A DNA stretch of 64,000 nt from Pseudomonas orientalis (GTDB lineage Bacteria; Pseudomonadota; Gammaproteobacteria; Pseudomonadales; Pseudomonadaceae). The stretch is from positions 4,276,501 to 4,340,500 of the forward strand of contig NZ_CP018049.1 of the NCBI RefSeq assembly GCF_002934065.1. Direction: 5' to 3'. This document shows, piece by piece, positions 43,229 through 51,509 of the stretch. The position numbers were made by a program, and so were the translations under genes. The notes under the pieces were generated by a model. The model was given only the letters and a program-made list of their open reading frames with translations. It searched no databases and was not told the origin of the DNA. How positions within the stretch are numbered: the first letter of the stretch is position 1; each line of letters opens with the position of its first letter.

Positions 43229-43266
43229 TCAACACCTCACTGTAAACCCGCAGACCCGCTCCGCCA

Positions 43267-44388
43267 TCAGCGTTTGCGCAGGATCACGCTGCCGATGGAG
43301 TAGCCCGCCCCGAACGAGCTGAGCACCGCCACGGCGCCTTTGGGCAAGTCGTCCTGATACGTGTGGAACGCAATCACCGAGCCTGCCGAACTGGTATTGG
43401 CGTAGGTATCGAGGATCACCGGCGCCTCTTCCACCGAGGCCTCGCGGCCCAGCAGTTTCTTCACGATCAGGTGGTTCATGCTCAGGTTGGCCTGGTGCAG
43501 CCAGAAGCGCTTCACATCGGTGACGCCCAGCTGGTTTTCCGCCAGGTGCGCGCCAATCAACTCGGCCACCATCGGGCAAACATCGCGGAACACCTTGCGG
43601 CCTTCCTGTACGAACAGTTTGTCCGGCGCGCCGACGCCCTCTTCCGCGGTGCGGTTGAGAAAGCCGAAGTTGTTGCGGATGTTGTTGGAGAACTTGGTCA
43701 GCAGCTTGGTACTCACCACGTCGAACTGGTGCTCGGAGGTCGCCAGGTCGGCCCGCTCGAGGATCACCGCCGTGGCGGCATCGCCAAAGATGAAGTGGCT
43801 GTCGCGGTCACGGAAATTCAGGTGACCGGTGCAGACTTCCGGGTTGACCATCAGGATCGCCCGGGCCTGGCCCAGCTGGATGCTGTTGGCGGCATTCTGG
43901 ATCCCGAAGGTGGCCGAGGAACACGCCACGTTCATATCAAAACCGAAGCCCTCAATACCCAGGGCTTCCTGCACCTCGATGGCGATGGCCGGGTAGGCAC
44001 GCTGCAGGTTGGAACAGGCGACGATCACGCCATCGATATCGGCGGCGGTCTTGCCGGCGCGTTGCAGGGCCTGTTCGGCGGCGCCGACGGCCATCTGGCA
44101 GAGCACCGACCATTCGTCGTTGCTGCGCTCGGGCAAGCGTGGGGCCATGCGCCGAGGGTCAAGGATGCCGTCCTTGTCCATCACGAAGCGGCTCTTGATG
44201 CCCGAGGCCTTTTCAATGAACGCCGCACTGGACTCAGTCAACGCCTGCACGTCGCCGCGCTCGATGGCCGCAGCGTTTTCGCTGTTGAACTGCTGCACAT
44301 AGGTATTGAAAGACTGCACCAGCTCTTCGTTGGAGATGCTGTTGGCCGGGGTGTACAGGCCAGTGCCGCTGATGACGACGTTATGCAC
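43267..44388 (-). CDS. 3-oxoacyl-ACP synthase III, PA3286-type (FabH-like)
   Basis: 373 residues of the KASIII fold with Cys-His-Asn active site: Cys in NVACSSATFG, His in LHQANLSMN and Asn in YANTSSAGS. Compared with classic FabH it has an insertion (about 25-60, FNTYVQQFNSENAAAIERGD). P. aeruginosa PA3286 condenses octanoyl-CoA from beta-oxidation with malonyl-ACP, shunting degraded fatty acid back into synthesis. GTG start at 44388 with GAGGAA upstream gives the same 373-residue length as I recall for PA3286. It lies 38 bp upstream of the sigma-factor gene on the same strand. Confidence 0.85.
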   Translation of the reverse strand: MHNVVISGTGLYTPANSISNEELVQSFNTYVQQFNSENAAAIERGDVQALTESSAAFIEKASGIKSRFVMDKDGILDPRRMAPRLPERSNDEWSVLCQMAVGAAEQALQRAGKTAADIDGVIVACSNLQRAYPAIAIEVQEALGIEGFGFDMNVACSSATFGIQNAANSIQLGQARAILMVNPEVCTGHLNFRDRDSHFIFGDAATAVILERADLATSEHQFDVVSTKLLTKFSNNIRNNFGFLNRTAEEGVGAPDKLFVQEGRKVFRDVCPMVAELIGAHLAENQLGVTDVKRFWLHQANLSMNHLIVKKLLGREASVEEAPVILDTYANTSSAGSVIAFHTYQDDLPKGAVAVLSSFGAGYSIGSVILRKR

Positions 44389-44590
44389 GGTCGTTCCTCT
44401 AAATCTGTCAGGCAGAAGATATTGGTACCGTCGTACCAAACTTTAGGTCGTTTGATTCCGTCCAGCAGGCATCAAACTGGCAACGCTTTATTCCATCGCG
44501 TCGCTGCTACGACGATCCCGGCATTTATGGGCGCGAAGTTTGCCACAAACACCGGGGTTTGGCGCCACTTCCCGGACAGACACCGTTAAA

Positions 44591-45038
44591 TGTGGGAGGA
44601 GGCTTGCTCCCGATGGCGGTGTATCAGTCAAGGCATCAGTGGCTGACACTCAGTCATCGGGGGCAAGCCCCCTCCCACAGTGGGACCGTGTTACCAGTTG
44701 CTTGCTGCGGTACTGGACCCAGATCCTTGTCGGAAATGTCCTCGATAGTCCGGCTGCACACAGCTCACAATGTGGGAGGGGGCTTGCCCCGATGGCGGCG
44801 TATCAGTCAAGGCATCAGTGGCTGACACTCAGTCATCGGGGGCAAGCCCCCTCCCACAGTGGGACCGTGTTACCAGTTGCTTGCTGCGGTACTGGACCCA
44901 GATCCTTGTCGGAAATTTCCTCGATAGTCCGGCTGCACACAGCTCACAATGTGGGAGGGGGCTTGCCCCCGATGGCGGTTTATCAGTCAAGGCATCAGTG
45001 GCTGACACTCAGTCATCGGGGGCAAGCCCCCTCCCACA
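44591..45038. repeat. Tandem array of three REPINs with near-identical spacers
   Basis: REPIN copies at 44591-44679, 44771-44858 and 44950-45038 repeat every 180 and 179 bp. The 91-bp spacers (44680-44770 and 44859-44949) are almost identical, both starting gtgggaccgtgttaccag and differing at about one position. The whole 448 bp is therefore a tandem duplication of REPIN plus spacer, not three independent insertions. Short open frames through it have no family similarity. It lies between the FabH-like gene and hrpA. Confidence 0.9.
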
Positions 45039-45073
45039 TTTGACCCTGCTCAGTGCTGGAAACCGGGGATATT

Positions 45074-48000
45074 TCAGGGCTCTACCTGGCTCCATTGCTT
45101 GCTCAGACGCTTATCGGAAATCGGCACCTTGGTGCCCAATTGCTGGCCAAACAACGACACTCGATATTCCTCCAGCCACCAGCGATAGAGCTCCAACTGC
45201 GGGTCGCGCTTGCCTTCCTGGGTGTGTTTGTTCAGGCGGTTCTGGTATTGCGTCCACAGGCCGCTCAGTTCGGTGCTCCACACACGGTCCTTCTGCACCT
45301 GGCTCGGCAGTTTTTCCAGGCGCAGCTCGATGGCCCTGAGGTAACGCGGCAGTTCCTTGAACCACTGCGCCGGGGTCTCGCGCACAAACCCTGGGTACAC
45401 CAGATGACTCAGTTGCTGCTTGATATCGTTCAAAGCCACCGCCTGGGCCAGGTCGATCTTGCCCTTGAAGCGCTTTTGCAGGCCATGCCAGAGTTTCAAC
45501 ACGTCCAGGGTCAGGCGCGCCAGACGCTCGGCGTGTTCGGTCCAGCCGCCACGCTTGCGCTCGGCCAGCGCGGCCAGCCCGGCACCATCGCGCGGTAAAG
45601 TGGCTTCGCCTTCCAGTACGCAAGTATCAAGACTGGCGAGCAGGATATCTTCCACCAGCGCATCGATGCGCCCCAGTTCGCGGTACATCAGGCCCAACTC
45701 TGTCAGCCCCGGCAATTTGCCGCGCAGGAATTTCGCCGGTTCCGCCAGTTGCTGCATCAACAGACGCTGCAAGGCACGGCGGTGCTGGAATTCGGCCTCG
45801 GCGGCCGTGGAGAAACGCCCTTCCTTGACCGTGCCGTTTTCTTCCACCAGCGCCGGGTATACCGTCATCGACAGGCCGGCGATGTTCTGCTGGGTCTTCT
45901 CAGCGACCGCCGCAAACACCTTGGCCTCCACCGGCTGCTGGCTTTTCGCCGTTTGCGGAACCGCCAGTGCCGCCTGGCTGGCCTCGGCGAAACGCGCCGT
46001 CAGCTCTGCCAAATCACGGCCTTCGCCAAGGAACTTGCCCTGGCCGTCGACCACTTCCAGGTTCATCTTCAGGTGGTTTTCCACCTGTTGCGCCGCCTCG
46101 GCCCAGGCTTCGTCGCTGACCCGAGCACCGGTCATGCGCAGCAGTTCGCGGCCGAGCGCCTGGGGCAGAGAACCCTGGCCAAACTCGATGCGCTGCAGCG
46201 CCGCCTTAACGAAGTCCGGCACCGGCACGAAGTTTTTGCGCAGCGCCTTGGGCAAGTTGCGCACCAGAGCGATGCACTTGGCTTCGATCACCCCCGGCAC
46301 CAGCCATTCCAGGCGCTCGGCGGGCAATGCCGGCAGCAATGGCGCAGGCACGCGCAGAGTGACGCCGTCACGCGGGTGGTTGGGCTCGAAGTGGTAACTC
46401 AAGGCCAGGGCCAGGTCGCCCAGGTGCAAGGTGTCAGGGTAATGCGCGGCGGTGACTTCACTGGCTTCGCGGGCCAGCACGTCTTCCTCGCGCATGATCA
46501 GCAGTTGCGGGTCTTTCTGGCTGTTGACCTTGTACCAGCTGTCGAAGGTCGCCGTCTGATGGATCTCTGCCGGCAGGCGCGCATCGTAGAAGGCGTAGAG
46601 GGTTTCTTCGTCGGCCAGGATGTCGCGTCGGCGCGCCTTGGCTTCCAGTTCGTCGAGCTGCTCCAGCAGTTGTTGGTTGGCCGCAAGGCACTTGGCTCGC
46701 GACTGGATTTCCCCACGCACCAGCCCTTCGCGTATAAACAGCTCGCGCGACACCACCGGATCGATCGGCCCGTAATGCACCGGCCGGCGTCCGACCACGA
46801 TCAGCCCGAACAAGGTGATCTGTTCAAACGCCACCACCTGGCCGCGCTTTTTCTCCCAATGCGGTTCGAAATGGTTTTTCTTGATCAAGTGCCCGGCCAG
46901 CGGTTCGATCCAGTCGGCGTCGATCTTGGCCACCATGCGCGCATACAGCTTGGTGGTTTCCACCAGTTCGGCGGTCATCAGCCACTGCGGGCGTTTCTTG
47001 CCGATACCCGAGGAGGGATGAATCCAGAAGCGCCGCTGACGTGCGCCCAGGTAGTCGCCGTCCTCGGTCTTCTGGCCGATCTGGCTGAGCAAGCCGGACA
47101 GCACCGCCTTGTGCAATTTCGGGAAATCGGCCGGTTCCTTGTTGATCGTCAACTGCATGTCGCGGCAGATCAAACTCAACTGGCGATGGGAGTCGCGCCA
47201 TTCGCGCAGGCGCAGGTAGTTGAGGAAGTTCTTTCGACACCAGTTGCGCAGCGGGCTGGCGGTCAGTGCCTGGCGCTGTTCTTCAAAGCCGCGCCACAGA
47301 TTGACCAGCCCGGCGAAGTCCGAATCCGCGTCTTTCCACTGCGCATGGGCCTGGTCGGCGGCCTGCTGGCGCTCCGGCGGACGCTCGCGCGGGTCCTGGA
47401 TCGACATGGCGCTGGCCACGATCAGCACTTCCTGCAAGCTGCCCAGCTTGGCGGCTTCGAGCAGCATGCGGCCCATGCGCGGGTCCACCGGCAGGCGCGC
47501 CAGCTGGCGGCCCAACGGCGTGAGCTGGCTGTTGCGGTCCACCGCCGACAGCTCCTGCAGCAGGTTGAAACCGTCGCTGATGGCCTTGCCATCCGGCGGT
47601 TCGATAAACGGGAAGTCGGTGATTTCGCCCAGGCGCAGGTGCAGCATCTGCAGGATCACAGCGGCGAGGTTGGTGCGCAGGATTTCCGGGTCGGTAAATT
47701 CCGGGCGCCCGATAAAGTCTTCTTCGCTGTACAACCGAATGCAGATGCCCGGCTCGACCCGGCCGCAACGGCCTTTACGCTGGTTGGCACTGGCCTGGGA
47801 GATCGCCTCGATCGGCAGGCGCTGCACCTTGGCGCGGTAGCTGTAGCGGCTGATGCGCGCGGTGCCGCTGTCGATCACATAACGAATGCCCGGCACGGTC
47901 AACGAGGTTTCCGCGACGTTGGTCGCCAGTACCACGCGGCGGCCCGGGTGCGATTGGAAAATACGCTGTTGCTCGGCCGGTGACAGGCGCGCATACAACG

Positions 48001-48985
48001 GCAGGATCTCTGTGTGCTTGAGCTGGGCCTTGCGCAGCATCTCGGCGGCGTCGCGAATCTCGCGTTCGCCGGGCAGGAACACCAGCACATCGCCAGGGCT
48101 GCGCCGTGCGCTGCGTTCATAGGCGGCGATTTCATCGAGGGTGGCGAGGATCGCCTGGTCGACGGTGAGGTCGTCCTCGACGCGGTTGCCCTCCTCGTCC
48201 TGTTCCAGGGTCAGCGGGCGGTACCAGGTGTCGACCGGGAACGTGCGGCCCGAGACCTCGACAATCGGCGCGTCGTCGAAGTGTTTGGAGAAACGCTCCA
48301 GGTCGATGGTGGCCGAGGTGATGATGACTTTCAGGTCGGGCCGGCGCGGCAACAGCGTCTTGAGGTAACCGAGCAGAAAGTCGATGTTCAGGCTGCGCTC
48401 GTGGGCTTCGTCGACGATGATCGTGTCATAGCGTTCCAGGTACCGGTCGTTCTGGGTTTCCGCCAGCAGGATACCGTCAGTCATCAGCTTGATCAGCGTA
48501 TTGGAATCGCTCTGGTCCTCGAAGCGCACCTGATAGCCGACCAACGCGCCGAGCGGGGTGGCCAGTTCTTCGGCGACACGGCTGGCAACGCTGCGCGCGG
48601 CGATCCGGCGTGGCTGGGTATGGCCGATCAGGCCGTATTGGCCACGGCCGATTTCCAGGCAGATCTTCGGCAACTGGGTGGTTTTACCCGAGCCGGTCTC
48701 GCCGGCAATGATCAGCACCTGATGCTTGTTCAGCGCCGCCTTGATCTCGTCACGCTTGGCCGCAATCGGCAGGCTGTCGTCGTAGCGAATCACCGGCAGG
48801 CTCGCACGCCGCGCCGTGACCTGGGCGCAGGATGCCTGCATGCGCGCCACCCACTGCGCCAGCTTTTGCTCGTCGGGCTTTTTGCGCAGCTCAAGCAACT
48901 GCCGGCGCAAACGGTGGCGGTCGGCGAGCATGGCGTGATCGAGGGTGTCGAGCAGTTGGTCGAGGGTGGGGGCTTGGTCAGTCAT
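45074..48985 (-). CDS. hrpA: ATP-dependent RNA helicase HrpA
   Basis: 1303 residues, the usual length for HrpA. The DEAH-box core has Walker A GETGSGKTTQ (95-104), DEAH in VDEAHERSLN (near 195), SATIDLERFS, VLATNVAETSLTVPGIRYVIDSG and QRKGRCGRVEPG. Helicase-associated, OB-fold and the long HrpA-specific C-terminal domains follow. It unwinds or remodels RNA and rescues stalled, collided ribosomes. Transcribed alone, with the REPIN array downstream. Confidence 0.95.
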   Translation of the reverse strand: MTDQAPTLDQLLDTLDHAMLADRHRLRRQLLELRKKPDEQKLAQWVARMQASCAQVTARRASLPVIRYDDSLPIAAKRDEIKAALNKHQVLIIAGETGSGKTTQLPKICLEIGRGQYGLIGHTQPRRIAARSVASRVAEELATPLGALVGYQVRFEDQSDSNTLIKLMTDGILLAETQNDRYLERYDTIIVDEAHERSLNIDFLLGYLKTLLPRRPDLKVIITSATIDLERFSKHFDDAPIVEVSGRTFPVDTWYRPLTLEQDEEGNRVEDDLTVDQAILATLDEIAAYERSARRSPGDVLVFLPGEREIRDAAEMLRKAQLKHTEILPLYARLSPAEQQRIFQSHPGRRVVLATNVAETSLTVPGIRYVIDSGTARISRYSYRAKVQRLPIEAISQASANQRKGRCGRVEPGICIRLYSEEDFIGRPEFTDPEILRTNLAAVILQMLHLRLGEITDFPFIEPPDGKAISDGFNLLQELSAVDRNSQLTPLGRQLARLPVDPRMGRMLLEAAKLGSLQEVLIVASAMSIQDPRERPPERQQAADQAHAQWKDADSDFAGLVNLWRGFEEQRQALTASPLRNWCRKNFLNYLRLREWRDSHRQLSLICRDMQLTINKEPADFPKLHKAVLSGLLSQIGQKTEDGDYLGARQRRFWIHPSSGIGKKRPQWLMTAELVETTKLYARMVAKIDADWIEPLAGHLIKKNHFEPHWEKKRGQVVAFEQITLFGLIVVGRRPVHYGPIDPVVSRELFIREGLVRGEIQSRAKCLAANQQLLEQLDELEAKARRRDILADEETLYAFYDARLPAEIHQTATFDSWYKVNSQKDPQLLIMREEDVLAREASEVTAAHYPDTLHLGDLALALSYHFEPNHPRDGVTLRVPAPLLPALPAERLEWLVPGVIEAKCIALVRNLPKALRKNFVPVPDFVKAALQRIEFGQGSLPQALGRELLRMTGARVSDEAWAEAAQQVENHLKMNLEVVDGQGKFLGEGRDLAELTARFAEASQAALAVPQTAKSQQPVEAKVFAAVAEKTQQNIAGLSMTVYPALVEENGTVKEGRFSTAAEAEFQHRRALQRLLMQQLAEPAKFLRGKLPGLTELGLMYRELGRIDALVEDILLASLDTCVLEGEATLPRDGAGLAALAERKRGGWTEHAERLARLTLDVLKLWHGLQKRFKGKIDLAQAVALNDIKQQLSHLVYPGFVRETPAQWFKELPRYLRAIELRLEKLPSQVQKDRVWSTELSGLWTQYQNRLNKHTQEGKRDPQLELYRWWLEEYRVSLFGQQLGTKVPISDKRLSKQWSQVEP

Positions 48986-49288
48986 CAGGTACGCAAAGGT
49001 CTTTATAGTGAGGCAGGTGAGCCTGCGGTGACATGATCGTAAGGCGGCAATTGTCGCAGATTTCTGACCTTGTGAACGAACCAGGCTCTTTCATCACCGT
49101 AACAAGGCAGTTTCCTAGGCGTGCAGCAGGCTATTCTGAGCCCGACGAGCACGCCCCACCCCACCCCCTCATCAGACTCTTCATACAGGGCTATCAGAGC
49201 TCTTCATATGGCTTGGCCACAGTCCGGCGCGCTTTACTGCGACAACACCTGCACTCCCACTCTCCGCTGCTCGCCAAGGAAAAACCTG
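48986..49288. other. Intergenic region, 303 bp, no gene seen
   Basis: Divergent upstream region of hrpA and of the 244-aa unknown gene. Frames open through it lack ribosome-binding sites and family sequence. I checked for an HrpL box upstream of the unknown gene: CGAACC occurs at 49077 but no CCACNNA lies at the right distance. Confidence 0.6.
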
Positions 49289-50023
49289 ATGCCCACACCC
49301 ATTGCGGAATCGCCCACTTTCCCGACGACATGGACATTGCATACGGTCCCCGCTTATACGGAGGAGCAGGACCCCGCCCTGGAACAGCGTGCTCGCAGTG
49401 CTCAGGCCTATTTCAACACGCTGCAAATGTACGCCGAAGATACGCACCCGGACTCGGTCAGGCAGCTCGAATCACAACGACCTGCATCGCTCCCGCCCAG
49501 CTACTGGCAGGCGACGAACAGCATCAGCCCTCAACCCGCACGTGACGCAAACGACGAGCAAGACACAGCCAACACCTCCACCCATCAGGATGCAACACAG
49601 TTTTCTCCCCATTTGTCAGGAAGGGCGCTGTCCCAGGCAGTCAAACATGTGCACCGCCTCGACCGCCTGCTCGAGCGGGCTGAACAACTGGGCGTATTGT
49701 TGATGAGCCATGGCCAGGAGCAGGGAACATCGATTGATCTGGAAACCGTCGGGAATCTCTGGCGCAAGATAGGTAGCCTCAAAAATTCCTGGGCCAACGG
49801 CGCTTTCGCTGGGTCATCGCAGCTGGTCACTCAATTGGCCGGCCAGTGCCTCACTGTTCCGCGAGCATTGAAGGAGAACGACCTGAAAGCAGCGATAGAC
49901 AACCTGTGGAATATTGCGCAAGCCGAATACCGAGACGTTTACCTGCCCGACCCGCTGAGCGCATCTCCAATCCTGGCACAGGTCTACAGATTGGCTGAAG
50001 AACTGAAGAACGCAGACATTTGA
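49289..50023 (+). CDS. Unknown protein with an LSGxxLxQAVKH helical module (paralog 1)
   Basis: 244 residues, no signal peptide. The first 110 residues are Pro/Ser/Thr/Gln-rich and low in hydrophobics, probably disordered. Residues 110-190 hold a helical module: LSGRALSQAVKHVHRLDRLL, a variable stretch, then LKNSWANGAFAGSSQ. The same module occurs in the next gene. AAGGA 8 bp before ATG 49289; the frame extends to 49121 without support. The disordered leader, helical repeats and lower GC than hrpA or aceK suggest a secreted or accessory protein, but no hrp box or known family was found. Confidence 0.62.
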   Translation: MPTPIAESPTFPTTWTLHTVPAYTEEQDPALEQRARSAQAYFNTLQMYAEDTHPDSVRQLESQRPASLPPSYWQATNSISPQPARDANDEQDTANTSTHQDATQFSPHLSGRALSQAVKHVHRLDRLLERAEQLGVLLMSHGQEQGTSIDLETVGNLWRKIGSLKNSWANGAFAGSSQLVTQLAGQCLTVPRALKENDLKAAIDNLWNIAQAEYRDVYLPDPLSASPILAQVYRLAEELKNADI

Positions 50024-50059
50024 GGCCCACTACCACTCAACCGTAGCGCAGATGCCATT

Positions 50060-51298
50060 ATGACCAGACCAGAAGTATTTCCCTCCAACCCACTTGGTTC
50101 CACCGTGGGCCAGCTGTTCCAGCAGACCCGCGCTATCCATGAAGCGGTGGTCAACAGCCTGGTAGGGCAAGGGCACCGACACATACTCGACAACGCCCGG
50201 CGGCTTGAACAGACGTTGTTCAGCCCTGTCAGTCCCATGCCGGAGAGTGCACCGCAGGACAGAGGCCATCAGCTTCAAGCCTGGATGCATATTTCAAGGA
50301 TTAATGACGCGCTTGCAACCTTCGACCAGCAAAGCCGCAGCCATTTCGCCGTGCAACCAGATGACAGGACAAGCCTGCAAGTCCTCCAGCAACGCTACGC
50401 GCAACTGGCAGCTCGCGTGGAGCAACGCACTGCCCTGCTGGATCGACGCGCAGCGTGGGCCACCGCCGCCCCGCCACCGCCCTGCGAGCTGGACCCGATA
50501 ACGGTTGCCGTCCTGCAGCCTGCACCACTGAGCAAGCAGTTGAGTGGGCACGGCCTGGAACAGGCGGTCAAACATATCAACGTCCTGGACAAAGAGATTG
50601 CGCTGCTGGATAGCCACATCCAGCAACAGCCGCTCCCCCTCTCTCACGCCGAGGAAGACCTCTTTCTCAAACAACGCAACGCCATGACCGATTATCGCAA
50701 TGCATGGGCGACGGGCCGTTTGAAAGGCAGCAGCCAGTTCAAATCCTCCATCGGCCTGGTTCCGGAGCGCAAACGCCTGGAGCAGAATCTCGAGCGGCAC
50801 AAGCAACTGGCATCGGTGGAACTGACACTCCACCGACTGGACCGCACCGTCGATACCGCACAGCGCAACGGCCTGGGGGATAAACTCTCGTCCCAGGCAG
50901 TCGATGCCGCACGGGGCGCCTTGGTGAATTTGCGCGATGCCTGGCGCAACGGCAATCTTGATGGCAGCTCGATCGAGGGCATGAACCCCGCGCTGCTGCT
51001 GACTGCGCCAAACAACCGCCGAATCAAACTGGAACTGGCCGTCATCGAAAAGGGCTTTGTACAACTGAACGCAGTGCCCCGCACGGAACAAGCTGACAGT
51101 GCCCAGGAGCGCGCGCAGTTCAAGTCACTGGTTCATTCCAATACCAGCATGCACGTCAAGCAGGCGGCTATCAGTCAACTTAAAGAAAGCAATAAACAGC
51201 GAGCGCTGGTGGCTGAACTGAACACCGACTTGCGCAATATCTATACAGATCTGGCTAACAATCTGGCCCTTCATGGCATGACCGCTTCACATCAATAA
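50060..51298 (+). CDS. Unknown helical-repeat protein (paralog 2)
   Basis: 412 residues, almost wholly alpha-helical, no signal peptide or membrane segment. Two related modules: LSGHGLEQAVKHINVLDKEI ... YRNAWATGRLKGSSQ (about 160-230) and LGDKLSSQAVDAARGALVNL ... AWRNGNLDGSSIEG (about 270-310). The first is clearly shared with the preceding gene; the second is a more divergent repeat of it. Starts 36 bp after the neighbour, so they probably form an operon. A pair produced by duplication with module gain is the simplest view. Function unknown; secreted effector or toxin-associated roles are possible but unsupported. Confidence 0.65.
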   Translation: MTRPEVFPSNPLGSTVGQLFQQTRAIHEAVVNSLVGQGHRHILDNARRLEQTLFSPVSPMPESAPQDRGHQLQAWMHISRINDALATFDQQSRSHFAVQPDDRTSLQVLQQRYAQLAARVEQRTALLDRRAAWATAAPPPPCELDPITVAVLQPAPLSKQLSGHGLEQAVKHINVLDKEIALLDSHIQQQPLPLSHAEEDLFLKQRNAMTDYRNAWATGRLKGSSQFKSSIGLVPERKRLEQNLERHKQLASVELTLHRLDRTVDTAQRNGLGDKLSSQAVDAARGALVNLRDAWRNGNLDGSSIEGMNPALLLTAPNNRRIKLELAVIEKGFVQLNAVPRTEQADSAQERAQFKSLVHSNTSMHVKQAAISQLKESNKQRALVAELNTDLRNIYTDLANNLALHGMTASHQ

Positions 51299-51371
51299 CG
51301 CGATAGAGAAAATGCCTGATACACCCAGGCCCGCCTGGATCGATTGAAGAGGAACAGGTTGGCGCAGACGT

Positions 51372-51410
51372 CGTGCGGCCTTGAGACGGTCAATCAAATG
51401 GGGCCGCACG
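51372..51410. terminator. Hairpin between the unknown operon and aceK
   Basis: Perfect 9-bp arms cgtgcggcc / ggccgcacg with a 21-nt loop in the 211-bp region between convergent genes. No T-run follows, so termination function is uncertain. Confidence 0.4.
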
Positions 51411-51509
51411 GCCTTATCCGCCTTGTCGAATGGGCAAAAAAAATCAGTCTCCCATGCGGACTGTTTGGGCCACGCCGTAGCGCTGGCTCAATCGCGCAGA
51501 CCCGGTGAC

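Noticed and set aside
44591..45038. Regularly spaced repeats as a possible CRISPR array
   Set aside because: The repeats are about 88-bp palindromic REPINs and the spacers are near-identical to each other, the reverse of a CRISPR array.
49077..49110. Possible hrp box (CGAACC...) upstream of the 244-residue unknown gene
   Set aside because: The first element lacks the leading GG and no CCACNNA occurs 15-16 bp downstream.
49033..49545. 170-codon frame at the start of the unknown operon
   Set aside because: It is a different frame overlapping the better supported 244-residue gene, with no Shine-Dalgarno.
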